NCBI GenBank assembly: GCA_965248675.1
Contig: CBDFJZ010000005.1
Span: forward strand, 372,001-436,000
Direction of reading: 5' to 3'
Length of the DNA: 64,000 bases
From: UBA6627 sp965248675
GTDB lineage: Bacteria; Chloroflexota; Dehalococcoidia; UBA2979
Shown here: positions 29,225 to 38,172 of the stretch, piece after piece
How the letters are laid out: every line of letters begins with the position of its first letter
How positions within the stretch are numbered: position 1 is the stretch's first letter
Made by a program: the position numbers and the translations under genes
Notes under the pieces: model-generated
Seen by the model: the letters and a program-made list of their open reading frames with translations, nothing else
What the model was told of the DNA's origin: nothing
The model's database searches: none

Positions 29225-30499
29225 CTATGCCCCGCCGGCCGGCGCCGCTGTGTCCGCCTCGGTCCTCGCCGCGCCGTCGACGCGCCGTAGTCCGGGCGAG
29301 GTCAGCGCGAGCGCGGCGGCGACTGCGGTGCAGACCGCGGTGGTGGCCGGGAGCAGGAACGCCATCCCCATCACCTGCGCGACGGCCCCGAGGGTGATCC
29401 CGTTGAGCTGCGCCGCGGACTGGTTGAGGCCGTAGAGCGACATCACCCGCCCCCGTACCTCGTTCGGCACGATGCTCTGCACGATCGCGATCGAGCTCAC
29501 GTTCGACCCGGCCAGCGCCAGCCCGTTGAGGATATACGCGAGCCCGGCCAGCGGTAGCGAGCGGGCGAAGCCGAACAGCATCAGCGACAGCCCGAAGCCG
29601 ATCGAACTTACGATGAAGATCCGTCCCTTGCGGTCGAGCAGGTTCGTCGACGCCAGCGCGTACGACCCGGCGAGCGTGCCCACGCCCCACATCGAGGCGA
29701 GCACCCCGTATTGCCCGGGCTCGAGATCGAGGATCTCCGACGCCCACTTCGCGATCAGCCCGTTGAAGATCGCCGTCCCGAACGCGCCGAGGGTGAGCAT
29801 GATCAGGATGATTCGCAGCACCGTCCGGTCGCCGCGCACGTACGCCACGCCCTGCCGGACGTTGTCGAGCACCGAGTGCGCGCGTGCCGCGCTGGCCCCG
29901 CCTCGATATCGCAGCCGCGCCAGCGCCACGATCACGATCACGTTGCCGCCGACGCTGACTGCGTAGGCGCCGCCCGGCCCAAGCGCGTCGATCACGAACC
30001 CGGCCAGCGCCGGCGTGAGCGCGAACGTCCCCATCTGCGCCGCCATCGTGAGCGCGACCGCATTCGGGATGTGCTCCTTCGGGACCAGCTCCGGGATCAG
30101 CGCCTGCCTCACCGGGTGGTCCACCGAGGCCGTGGCAGCGGCGATGAAGATCAAGACCAGCGCCAGCCACAGCTCGATCACGCCCGCCACCGCTGTGACA
30201 GCGAGCACCGCGTTCACGACCAGCGTTACCGAGCTCGTGCCGATCAGCAGGCTGCGGCGGTCGATCCGGTCGGCGAGCGCGCCGCCGTAGACACCGAACA
30301 CCACCATCGCGACGCCTCGCGTCGCGCCGAGCAGCCCGAGCATGAGCGCGGAGTCGGTGAGGCTGAAGACGAGCCAGATCTGCGCGTAGTACTGGAACGC
30401 GAGCGTCCCGCTCGCGAGCAGCATCCCGGTCCACAGCGTGCGGAAGTCCCGGTGCTTGAGCGCGGGGAAGCGAACGCGCGGAGCGGCCTCAGCGCTCAC
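29225..30499 (-). CDS. MFS transporter (exporter-type)
   Basis: A 424-residue protein with about 12 hydrophobic segments and the MFS loop sequence GGALADRIDRRSLLIGT between helices 2 and 3. The second half repeats the layout (NLLDRKGRIFIVSS). DHPVRQALIPELVPKEHIPN is typical of the enterobactin-exporter-like MFS group. GTG 30499 lies 4 nt past the hydroxyacid dehydrogenase stop, so the two are probably co-transcribed. The cargo is unknown; efflux of a product of the upstream P450 cluster is a reasonable guess. Confidence 0.88.
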   Translation of the reverse strand: MSAEAAPRVRFPALKHRDFRTLWTGMLLASGTLAFQYYAQIWLVFSLTDSALMLGLLGATRGVAMVVFGVYGGALADRIDRRSLLIGTSSVTLVVNAVLAVTAVAGVIELWLALVLIFIAAATASVDHPVRQALIPELVPKEHIPNAVALTMAAQMGTFALTPALAGFVIDALGPGGAYAVSVGGNVIVIVALARLRYRGGASAARAHSVLDNVRQGVAYVRGDRTVLRIILIMLTLGAFGTAIFNGLIAKWASEILDLEPGQYGVLASMWGVGTLAGSYALASTNLLDRKGRIFIVSSIGFGLSLMLFGFARSLPLAGLAYILNGLALAGSNVSSIAIVQSIVPNEVRGRVMSLYGLNQSAAQLNGITLGAVAQVMGMAFLLPATTAVCTAVAAALALTSPGLRRVDGAARTEADTAAPAGGA

Positions 30500-30503
30500 G
30501 GCA

Positions 30504-31463
30504 TCAGTACCACTTCGCCTTGTCGACGACGTTCGCCAGTGCCTCGCCGGCGAGGAATCGCCGCATGTTCTCCGCGATGATCTCGAACCGGCGCTCATTC
30601 AGATCCGCGGCGTCCGCGACCGCCACGTGCGGCGTGATCAGCACGTTCTCCATCGTCCACAGCGGGTGACCCTCGGGCAGCGGCTCGATCTCGAACACAT
30701 CGAGGCCCGCCCCCGCGATCGCCCCGCCGGCGAGCGCGTCCACGAGGTCATCGAGGCTGGTGGTCATCCCGCGCCCGATGTTGATGAAGTAGGCGCTCGG
30801 CTTCATCAGGGCGAAGCGGGCGGCGTTCCACATCCCCTCGGTCTCGGGGGTGTGGGGCACGGTTGTCACGACGAAGTCCGCCTCCGGCAGCAACCGATCG
30901 AGGTCCTCGAGCCCGTGCAGCTCCGCCGGCGACTCGCGCTCCGGCCGCGGCTCGATCCCGAGCACGCGCGCCCCGAGTGCCGCACACAGCCGCGCCGTCT
31001 CTGCCCCGATGCCTCCGACGCCGTTGATCAGCACCGTCGAGCCGGCGACGTTCACGTAGCCGCGCTTCCGCGCGTCCTTGTCCCAGCGCCCGGCTCGTTG
31101 CGCGTCGACCCAGTAGGGGAGGCCGCGGGAGAGCGCGAGCATGAACATCAGGATGTGCTGCGCGATGTGGTCGGAGTAGATGCCGCGCGGGTTCGAGATC
31201 GTGACCGGGTGCTCGATCAGCTCCGGGTAGTAGTAGCCCTCGAAGGGGCCGGCGAACGGATTCTGAAGCCACCTCAACTTCTCCGCGGCAGGAAGCAGGT
31301 CGGGCGGAATCCAGCCGTAGGCGCCGTCGGCGTCAACGAGCGCTTCGGGTGCCTGCTCTTCGTCCGGCGTAACGATCTCGAACTCCGGGAACTGTTCTCG
31401 GAGCCGCTCGATCCAGCCCTGCTCCTCATCGTTCAGCGGCGGCAGCATCACGTACTTCGGCAT
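30504..31463 (-). CDS. D-2-hydroxyacid dehydrogenase family oxidoreductase
   Basis: A 319-residue NAD(P)-dependent dehydrogenase. The Rossmann motif is LINGVGGIGAETARL (about residue 145). The catalytic Arg lies in INIGRGMTTSL, Glu in AGLDVFEIEPLP and His in ITPHVA. It reduces 2-keto acids or oxidises D-2-hydroxy acids in the cytoplasm; the exact substrate is not predictable. A damaged piece of a paralogue of this gene is found at 38173-38363. It is part of a minus-strand run from ferredoxin to MFS. Confidence 0.92.
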   Translation of the reverse strand: MPKYVMLPPLNDEEQGWIERLREQFPEFEIVTPDEEQAPEALVDADGAYGWIPPDLLPAAEKLRWLQNPFAGPFEGYYYPELIEHPVTISNPRGIYSDHIAQHILMFMLALSRGLPYWVDAQRAGRWDKDARKRGYVNVAGSTVLINGVGGIGAETARLCAALGARVLGIEPRPERESPAELHGLEDLDRLLPEADFVVTTVPHTPETEGMWNAARFALMKPSAYFINIGRGMTTSLDDLVDALAGGAIAGAGLDVFEIEPLPEGHPLWTMENVLITPHVAVADAADLNERRFEIIAENMRRFLAGEALANVVDKAKWY

Positions 31464-31520
31464 CGGACAGCTCCGATCGATGCGAGCCTCGAGGCGCGGC
31501 GGGGTCCTCGAGGCGATTCG

Positions 31521-32448
31521 CTACGCGAAAGCGGGGAGCACCTCGTCCTGCAGGCGCTGGTACAGCCGAGGGTTGTTCGGCATCCCCTTGAAGATCACCC
31601 GCTCGACGCCGGTCGCCTCGTACTCACGGATCACGTCGATCACGTGCTCGGCGGGGCCGATCGCCAGGCGGGCGCGTTCCTCGGGGGTCTTACCGCGATC
31701 CCAGAGGCCGCGCAGGTGCTCCGCCTTTCGCCTCGTCGTCCTGGAGGGCGACCGCGAAGAAGCAGGTCTTCGTGATCTCCGCGGGATCGCGGCCAATCTC
31801 GCGGCAGTGCTCCTCGAGCACGCCGATCTTGTGCGTCACCTGCGCGGGTGTCGCCTCGTCGAGGTTCATCACGTCGCCGTGGCGCGCGAGCGTGCGCAGC
31901 GTCCGCCGCTCGCCGTTGCCGCCGACCATGATCGGGATGTGCGTTCCCTGCGACGTCCGAGGCGCGAACGGCGCGCGCACCAGCCGGTAGTACTGCCCCT
32001 CGTAATCGACCGGACCGTCGGCGGTGAACAGCTTCCGGATCAGCTTGGCGGCCTCTTCGAGGCGATCGGAGCGCTCGCGGACCGGCGGAAAGTCCCAGCC
32101 GTAAGCCTCGTGCTCGCGCTCGTGCCAGGCGGCGCCGATGCCCAACTCCAGCCGCCCGCCGGAGATCTGGTCGACGGTGGCCGCCATCTTCGCGAGCAGC
32201 GCCGGGTTGCGGTACGTGTTCCCCGACACGAGCGCCCCGAGGCGCAGCGTGTCGGTCACGGCCGCGATGCCGGTCAGCAGCGACCAGCCCTCGAGACAGT
32301 CGTCCGCCTCGTCGAGGAACGCGAGCGGTGGCACGAAGTGATCTGGGACCCAGGCGCTCTCCCACGGGCCGTCGTCCATGATCTGGATGACCTCGCGTAC
32401 CTGGTCCCAGCTGGTGCTGTTCGTGTGAAGCTGCGATCCGATCTCCAT
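31521..32448 (-). pseudogene. Luciferase-like (LLM) flavin/F420-dependent oxidoreductase, one frameshift
   Basis: Two frames join into a protein of about 309 residues. The first, from ATG 32448, has MEIGSQLHTNSTSWDQV, VPDHFVPPLAF, LGALVSGNTYRNPALLAKMA, RLELGIGAAWHEREHEAYG and PIMVGGNGERRTLR, all LLM-family landmarks. The second supplies the C-terminus (IGPAEHVIDVIREYEATG, VIFKGMPNNPRLYQRL). The switch is at 31722-31726, where GCGAAAGGCGG appears to hold one extra G. Such enzymes use FMNH2 or F420H2 in the cytoplasm. Its place beside P450 and ferredoxin suggests a shared catabolic route. Confidence 0.87.
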
Positions 32449-32541
32449 GGCCGGCCCCCTTGCCGGCCAGAAGGTATCAGGGCCTCGTCGGCGCGAGCCG
32501 CGCCCCAGTCTGAGCGTTCGGGGTCTGAGCGCTCGGGGGTC

Positions 32542-33870
32542 TTACCGCTCGGGCGTGAACTCCACCGGCAGCCGCTTCACCCCCGCGATGAAGTTCGAGT
32601 TCAGCAGCTCCGGTTCGCCGACCGCGTGGATGTCCGGCAGCCGCCGCAGCAGCTCCTCGAAGATCACCTTGATCTCGGCGCGCGCGAATCCCGCTCCGAG
32701 GCAGAAGTGCTCGCCGATCCCAAACGCCAGGTGGTCGTTCGGGTCGCGCGTGATGTCGAACACATCGGGGTGCTCGAACTGATCCTCGTCGCGGTTGACC
32801 GAGGGGTACCACATCACGACGCGATCGCCTTTCGCGATCGCCTGACCGTGGATCTCGGTGTCGGCCGTCGCGATCCGCGCCATGTGCGCCACAGGCGACG
32901 TCCAGCGCAGAATCTCCTCGACGGCGCCGTCGATCAGCTGCGGATCGTCCAGCAGCATCTGCCACTGCTTCGGGTGCTCGGACAGGACCTGCATCCCGCC
33001 GCTGATCGCGTTTCGCGTCGTCTCGTTGCCCGCGACCACCAGCAGTAGACAGAACAACAGGATGTCCATGTCGTTGAGCTGATCGCCTTCGATCTCGGAG
33101 TCGACGAGTAGCGCGACCAGGTCGTCGCGGCGATGCTCCTTGCGCTCCCGGATCATTTCCACGAAGTGCCCGTACATCTGCATCGCCGACTGCTGCGAGG
33201 CGGCCTGCTGCGCCTCGCGGGTGCCGGTCTCGACCTCTACGCCGGCGTCCTGCTGATACTCCTGGTCGGACGATCCGAGAAGCTGGTTGGTGAGGTTGAG
33301 CATCGTCTCCCAGTGCTCGCGCTCGATGCCCATCATTTCGCAGATCACCGCCAGCGGAAGCTGGGCGGCCACGTCGCCGACGAAGTCGCATTCCCCTCGA
33401 TCAGCGACCTCGTCGAGGATCCCGGTGGTCAGGTTCCGGATGTGATCTTCCATCGCCCGCACCGCTCGAGGCGTGAAGCCCTTGTTCACGAGCCGCCGCA
33501 GCTTCACGTGGTTCGGCGGATCGCTCGTGATCAACATCCCGTACTGCGATGCTCCGTGCGCGGCCTCCGCCATCGCGCCGCCGCCACCCTCGGTCCCCAG
33601 ACTTTCGTCCTCATCGACCCGTGGCTCCGCCAGCGTGATCCCGCGACTCGAGATGAACAGCTCCGGCTGCCGGGAGACGGCTAGCACATCCTCGAGCTTG
33701 GTCAGCGACCAGAAGCCCTTGTGGTTCGCCTCGCTCGGGCCGCTCCAGTGGACGGGCGCCTCGCGCCGCAGGGTGCGGAACAGGTCGTGCGCTTCGTTGC
33801 GGCGGAAGATGCCGTTGTCAGCGAGGTTGATCTCGCCGGCCGAAAGCTGCGTTACGTCAGTCGTGGTCAT
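32542..33870 (-). CDS. Cytochrome P450
   Basis: A 442-residue soluble P450. I-helix VVAGNETTRNAISGG (oxygen-binding Thr), K-helix EEILRWTSP (ExxR), and heme-binding loop FGIGEHFCLGAGFARAE with the axial Cys are all present. There is no membrane anchor, as expected for bacterial class I P450s. The CYP family cannot be assigned by eye, though the sequence resembles the CYP125/CYP142-like or CYP124-like group that oxidises steroids and lipids. The ferredoxin gene upstream on the same strand, 45 nt away, is the likely electron donor. Confidence 0.95.
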   Translation of the reverse strand: MTTTDVTQLSAGEINLADNGIFRRNEAHDLFRTLRREAPVHWSGPSEANHKGFWSLTKLEDVLAVSRQPELFISSRGITLAEPRVDEDESLGTEGGGGAMAEAAHGASQYGMLITSDPPNHVKLRRLVNKGFTPRAVRAMEDHIRNLTTGILDEVADRGECDFVGDVAAQLPLAVICEMMGIEREHWETMLNLTNQLLGSSDQEYQQDAGVEVETGTREAQQAASQQSAMQMYGHFVEMIRERKEHRRDDLVALLVDSEIEGDQLNDMDILLFCLLLVVAGNETTRNAISGGMQVLSEHPKQWQMLLDDPQLIDGAVEEILRWTSPVAHMARIATADTEIHGQAIAKGDRVVMWYPSVNRDEDQFEHPDVFDITRDPNDHLAFGIGEHFCLGAGFARAEIKVIFEELLRRLPDIHAVGEPELLNSNFIAGVKRLPVEFTPER

Positions 33871-33915
33871 CGATTCGCCTCGATTCGCTGGTCGGCGTGG
33901 GGTGACTGGCTACGG

Positions 33916-34116
33916 TTACGCCTCGATGAGCGTGATCGCCTGCTTCGGACAGAGGCGAACGGCGCGCTCGACGTCGTCTCGTTGATCCTCGGAGATCTCG
34001 TCGACGAGCACCCGCGAGAGGTCGTCATCGCCAACCTTGAACACGGCCGGCGCGTTCGCCTCGCAGACCATATTGCCCTCGCAGCGGTCGTGGTCGACGG
34101 TCGCTTTCGATGCCAT
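33916..34116 (-). CDS. Small 3Fe-4S-type ferredoxin (P450 partner)
   Basis: A 66-residue ferredoxin. The cluster ligands follow C-x5-C in RCEGNMVCEANAP and CP in RLCPKQAI, the spacing of single-cluster [3Fe-4S] ferredoxins found next to bacterial P450 genes. GGGGAG lies 5 nt before the ATG at 34116. No ferredoxin reductase gene is in the window. Confidence 0.93.
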   Translation of the reverse strand: MASKATVDHDRCEGNMVCEANAPAVFKVGDDDLSRVLVDEISEDQRDDVERAVRLCPKQAITLIEA

Positions 34117-34389
34117 CGGCACTCCCCGATCTGCCGGCATGCAACCTGTATGCCGAATGCTAGCAGGGTCTGAGATCGTTCTACGGGTTGCGGCGCACAG
34201 CCCGGGATCGCGCGATCGGCCAGGCGCTATCCTCGAACGATCGCGCTCGCTCGCTCGACGTCACCATTCGAGGCCCCCCACGGTCGTCTCGACGCGATGC
34301 GGGTCCTGCTCGTTCGTCCGTCATTCCGCGGCCACGCCTCCGCGAGATCTCTGACTGCCGGATTCGCGTACTCTAATACGCAGTTCCCA

Positions 34390-34446
34390 ATGGACCGGGA
34401 GGCCGGGGCGCCTCCGGCGGTTCGAGCCGACGCTCACTCGGCATGA
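34390..34446 (+). CDS. 18-codon upstream ORF coupled to the FkbM gene
   Basis: A short frame (MDREAGAPPAVRADAHSA) whose TGA overlaps the FkbM ATG as ATGA (34443-34446). The overlap suggests translational coupling. AT-rich sequence about 15-20 nt before its ATG (TACTCTAATACG) may be the promoter. Too short to judge by composition. Confidence 0.35.
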   Translation: MDREAGAPPAVRADAHSA

Positions 34447-35366
34447 GGCTGGGCACGAGCGCCGAGACCTTCCGCGGTTGGACACGCACCGCTGACTTGC
34501 CCCACATAGCGGCGCTCAGGACCGGTGCCGTCGCACAGCTGCGATCGAGGGAGAGTGACCTCCTCGTGGACGAACGGATCGATCTCGCTCCACTACGCCC
34601 GTTCCGCGTCGATGGACGCGTCCGCATCGGCCCACAGCGGGATGGCGGGTACGTCGTCGTAGATGGGGTCGCTGCGAACGCGGATGTGCTCGTCACCTCC
34701 GGTGTCGGCTGGGACACGGCCTTCGAGCTGGATTTCCGCGACCGGTACGGCGCTCGGGTGCTCATGTTCGATCCGACGATGTTCCCTGAGAGCTGGGTGA
34801 GGACCTGGGCTGCGGCACGGAGCCCGCGCGAGCTCTGGCGGATCTTCAAGCGATGGAGGTTCATTCGCTCGTGGGCCCGCGAACGACGACGTCAGGGATT
34901 GGTGGTGATCGAGGAAGGGATCGCGGCAAAGACGAGGGCGCGTTACGCGACGCTCCGCGATCACTTCGAGCGCTACGAACTGAACGACAAGGATGTCTTC
35001 CTCAAGATCGACATCGAAGGGAATGAGTTCGACGTGCTGATGGACGGTGACATGCCCGAGCTTCGATCCGTGAGTCAGATGGTGATCGAGCTCCACGGGC
35101 TGGAGACGCGGTGGCACGACATTGAGCTGATTCTTCGAACGACGCTGAGAGACTTCAGCATCGTTCACGTCCACGGCAACAACTTCGCCCCGCGGTTCGA
35201 GGTCGCCGAGAAGATGGTCCCACAGGTGATCGAACTGACCCTCGTTCGCGACGACGTGCTCGGTGCGGCCGAGCCTTCGCGCGAGCCGCTACCGCTCCCC
35301 GATCTCGACTTCCCGAACAGGCGAAGTCTCCCGGATTACGAGCTGAGCTTCCTCACCTCAGGGTGA
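34443..35366 (+). CDS. FkbM-family methyltransferase
   Basis: A 307-residue protein with the FkbM layout: VLVTSGVGWDTAFELDFRDR (SAM-binding opening), VLMFDPT, and the family motif LKIDIEGNEFDVLMDG near residue 195, then MVIELHGLE. FkbM enzymes O-methylate sugars or polyketide moieties in the cytoplasm. A tail of about 50 residues (VPQVIELTLVRDD to LSFLTSG) follows. A copy of just that tail, 80-90 percent identical by eye, lies at 46923-47071. Confidence 0.85.
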   Translation: MRLGTSAETFRGWTRTADLPHIAALRTGAVAQLRSRESDLLVDERIDLAPLRPFRVDGRVRIGPQRDGGYVVVDGVAANADVLVTSGVGWDTAFELDFRDRYGARVLMFDPTMFPESWVRTWAAARSPRELWRIFKRWRFIRSWARERRRQGLVVIEEGIAAKTRARYATLRDHFERYELNDKDVFLKIDIEGNEFDVLMDGDMPELRSVSQMVIELHGLETRWHDIELILRTTLRDFSIVHVHGNNFAPRFEVAEKMVPQVIELTLVRDDVLGAAEPSREPLPLPDLDFPNRRSLPDYELSFLTSG

Positions 35367-35453
35367 CCGCACGCCGGTGCGCCCGGTCCCCCGCGGCAGC
35401 ACGGGGGGTGGCCAGCAGTCAGACGGCACCGGCCGTGGCAGCGTCCGGTTCAG

Positions 35454-35542
35454 TGGTACCGAAGGTGGGATTCGAACCCACACGGGCCGTAAAGCCCAAC
35501 GGTTTTTGAGACCGTCGCGTCTGCCGGTTCCGCCACTTCGGC
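35454..35542 (-). tRNA. tRNA-Leu(CAA)
   Basis: An 86-nt class II tRNA with a long variable arm, plus encoded CCA (35454-35456). The acceptor stem pairs GCCGAAG (35542-35536) with CTTCGGT (35464-35458); the anticodon is CAA. The T arm has GGGTTCGAATCCC. Its first 7 nt and promoter are duplicated at 46356-46393. Confidence 0.96.
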
Positions 35543-35573
35543 TCGGTGATCCCGAGGATAGCCGCCCCCGATC
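35536..35573. repeat. Direct repeat, left copy: tRNA-Leu 5' end plus promoter
   Basis: A 38-bp sequence, identical but for one base to 46356-46393. It covers the first 7 nt of tRNA-Leu and its upstream region, including the -10 box TATCCT (minus strand, 35560-35555). Confidence 0.85.
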
Positions 35574-35719
35574 CCCGTCGGCTATCCGGAGACCCTGAAC
35601 GAGCTGATTGAAGGGCCGCGACAGACATAACCGATGGCCCTCGCACCGCTGCGAAGGATGTCCTTGTACTCGCTCAATGAAGCTTCTGTCAGGTATAAGT
35701 GGTAACACGGGGAGAAATG

Positions 35720-36638
35720 ATGGCGTTTTGCACGGAGTGTGGGTTGCTTCTCGGCGCGGCTGGCCATAGCCACGAAGCGTCCGACGTCGTCTCGGAACCG
35801 CCGCGCGCCTCGCTCCTTTTCTCCGCTGTCTGCCGCCCTCGCCCTCGCCGCTGTCGCTGCAGTCGCCGTGCTGGGGATCGTGGTCGCCGGCTTCGCGCTG
35901 CTGCGCCCGGTTGGCGTCTCCGACGCCGAACTCGACACGGCGATTTCCGATCGGCTCAGCGTCACCGCCTCCGCCGAGGATCTCTCCAGCCTCGAGCTGC
36001 GGATCGCTGAACTCGAGCGGGAGAATCGCGAGCTGGAGGCAAGTCTCCTGCGCCTGGAGGACAGCGAAGAGCCGCCGCCACCGCCACTGACGGTCGCTGA
36101 TATCGCTGACCGAGCGCTCCAGTCCGTCGTCACCGTCGAGACGCCGTCGGGCATCGGGACCGGCTTCGCCATCGAGGACCCGACTGGTGACATCTACATC
36201 ATCACCAACTACCACGTCGTCGAGTCCGTCTGGATCGGCGGGAGCCGCACCGTGGACATCGTTCACGGCGAAACTCGGCTGTCCGGGCGGATCGTCAACG
36301 TCAACGTCTCCAACGACCTGGCAGCGATCGGTCCGGTCGAATCGATCCTGCCGCTCATCACCTCGCGAGCGCTGCCTACCGTCGGGACCGACATCGTGGT
36401 GATCGGCTCTCCGTACGGGCTTGACGGAACCGTCGTCACCGGCGTGGTTTCAGCGCTCCGCGAGGAGCGCATCCAGTTCTCGGCGCCCGTCAGCCCGGGA
36501 AACAGCGGTGGCCCGCTGATCGATGGCGACGGAATTGTCGTCGGCGTTGTCGTCGAGAAGGTCAGCACCCAGGCCGCCGAGGGTTTGTCATTTGCGATTC
36601 CGATGGACGTGACCTGTCGTGTCATCATCGCCTGTTAG
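35720..36638 (+). pseudogene. Membrane-anchored trypsin-like (HtrA-type) serine protease with N-terminal zinc knuckle, frame broken near the start
   Basis: The main frame gives one transmembrane helix (ALALAAVAAVAVLGIVVAGF), a coiled coil (SSLELRIAELERENRELEAS), a Pro run, and a trypsin-like domain with His in IITNYHVVESV, Asp in VSNDLAAI and Ser in SPGNSGGPLIDGDG. No PDZ domain follows. The best start (ATG 35720 after GGGGAG) opens with MAFCTECG, the first half of a zinc ribbon, in a different frame, so one base is out of place between about 35735 and 35800. The protease would lie outside the membrane. TATAAG (35694-35699) is a plausible -10 box. The next gene has the same zinc-ribbon, helix and coiled-coil plan. 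Confidence 0.78.
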
Positions 36639-36647
36639 GGGGAAGCG

Positions 36648-37644
36648 ATGTTCTGTGCCGACTGTGGGACGCAAGCCGAGTCAGCGTGGAAGTCCTGCCG
36701 CACCTGTGGAGCCCCGCTGCGGGAGGCAGCTACGGCCGCTCCCCGCGGCCGCCGTGGTCCACTCCTCAAACGGGGCTTCCGCGCCCGACGATACGACGGT
36801 CGAGGTCGAGGAGGGGCGCCCGCCCCTGCTGCACCGCCCGCCGCTCCTCTGCCGCCGGCCGTTCCTGTGGAGTCCGCCGCACCTGTCACGTCCACCGCGC
36901 CCACCCCGCCCGATGCGCCTGTGGTGCCCGACGCACCTGCGCCGCCTACCGCGCCTGTGGCGCCAGCGACGCCGGGTCCGGGACCGATGGTCGCGCACGA
37001 GACACCGAGGGGAGATGATGCGCGGTCGTCCGTCGCGGGTCAGCCGCTCGAGCCAGAACCGGAACGAGCAGAATCACGATGGCGACGCTGGGCGCTGCCG
37101 GTGGCTCTCGGCGTCGCGGGCCTCAGCGCGGCGGTCTTGATCGCGTGGCTTGCCGTTGAGCTCACGGAGACCCAGAACACCCTCGGCGACACGCGGACCG
37201 AGCTCCGCGCCCGGAGCGACGAGCTTCGCGCGACTGAGGAGGATCTGTCCTCGACGCAGGGCACGCTGGCGACCACTGAGGACCGGCTTGCCACGGCCGA
37301 AGGCCGGATCGACAGGCTTGTCGTCGACCTCGACCTCGACCTCGACCTCGAGGTCGGGATGCACGCCCGAACGAAGCAGTCCTTGGCGACGAGCGAAAGA
37401 GCGCGCTGACGGTCTCGAGGCTGAGCTCGGGGTCCTCCAGACCTCCCTCGACGAAACTCAATCCACGCTCTCCCAGACCCAGCAGCGTGTCGTCCTTCAG
37501 TCGGGCAGCATTCAAACGCTCAAGGCCTGCCTGACCGGCGTCGCCGACTCTCTCTCTTGGGCGGCGTTCGAGCGGTGGAGCGAGGCCCTCGACGCCCTCG
37601 ACGCCGTCGAGGTCGCCTGCGACCGAGCGGCGGCTCTCTTCTAG
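36648..37644 (+). pseudogene. Zinc-ribbon/transmembrane/coiled-coil protein, one frameshift
   Basis: About 332 residues in two frames. The N-terminal zinc ribbon has MFCADCGTQAE and SCRTCGAP. A long Pro/Ala linker (PAPAAPPAAPLPPAVPVES) leads to one membrane helix (WALPVALGVAGLSAAVLIAW) and a heptad-rich coiled coil (LGDTRTELRARSDELRATEE). After the frame change near 37388-37408 the coiled coil continues (ADGLEAELGVLQTSLDETQS) and ends with a Trp-containing globular tail. GGGGAAG lies 2 nt before the ATG, and the gene begins 9 nt after the protease stop, so they form an operon. Function unknown; perhaps a sensor or partner of the protease. Confidence 0.72.
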
Positions 37645-37664
37645 CGGGGCACTGCCACCACGAG

Positions 37665-38042
37665 AGCTACGAGAGCGCTACACCGGCTCGATGACCAACC
37701 GTTGCTTCGCCGCCTTCGCCGCCTTCGCCGCCTTCGCCGCGTCAGCCGCGACGAGGTGCATCGGCTACCGCTGATGCTCGCGCCAGGCCTCGAACTGATC
37801 GCCATATTGCGGCGAGTTTGGCATTCCCGAGGCCCCACCGGGGATAACCCACGTCGCGCGCTCGGGGTCCGTGAAGTCGACCACCTGCCGGTAAACCGAC
37901 AGTCCGCCGATCTTGAATGCCGGCCCCGAGGGCGGCTCCGCGACCGTGATCGAGGCCGCCTGATCGGGTGGCTGTCACCCCGATTGCCGTTGACGGCGGA
38001 TCGAGGACTGACGCCAGTTCGCCCTGGGTCGCCGAGAGCGTG
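37665..38042 (-). pseudogene. Penicillin-acylase-like C-terminal fragment, left copy of a large repeat
   Basis: On the minus strand pieces of a penicillin amidase C-terminus can be read (FKIGGLSVYRQVVDFTDPER-type sequence, then WVIPGGASGMPN), with broken frames. About 370 bases are close to 90 percent identical by eye to 46398-46759. This copy also carries extra 9-bp TTCGCCGCC-type units near 37704-37740. It is cut off at 38042 by an unrelated fragment. Confidence 0.7.
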
Positions 38043-38049
38043 TGTGGCG

Positions 38050-38172
38050 AACATGCAGGAGCTGCGTGAGCGGTACGGGTTCGAGTACGTGGTGGGGTCG
38101 GTGCACTGGGTGGATGAGATCCCGATCGACTTCTCACGGGAGCTGTTCGACGAGGCGGTTACGCGTTGCGGG
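38050..38172 (+). pseudogene. PHP/histidinol-phosphatase-like fragment
   Basis: An internal fragment of about 41 codons, MQELRERYGFEYVVGSVHWV then DEIPIDFSRELFDEAV, resembling PHP-domain phosphatases (the GSVHWV stretch holds a metal His). No start or stop of its own; it continues in frame into the next fragment. Confidence 0.45.
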
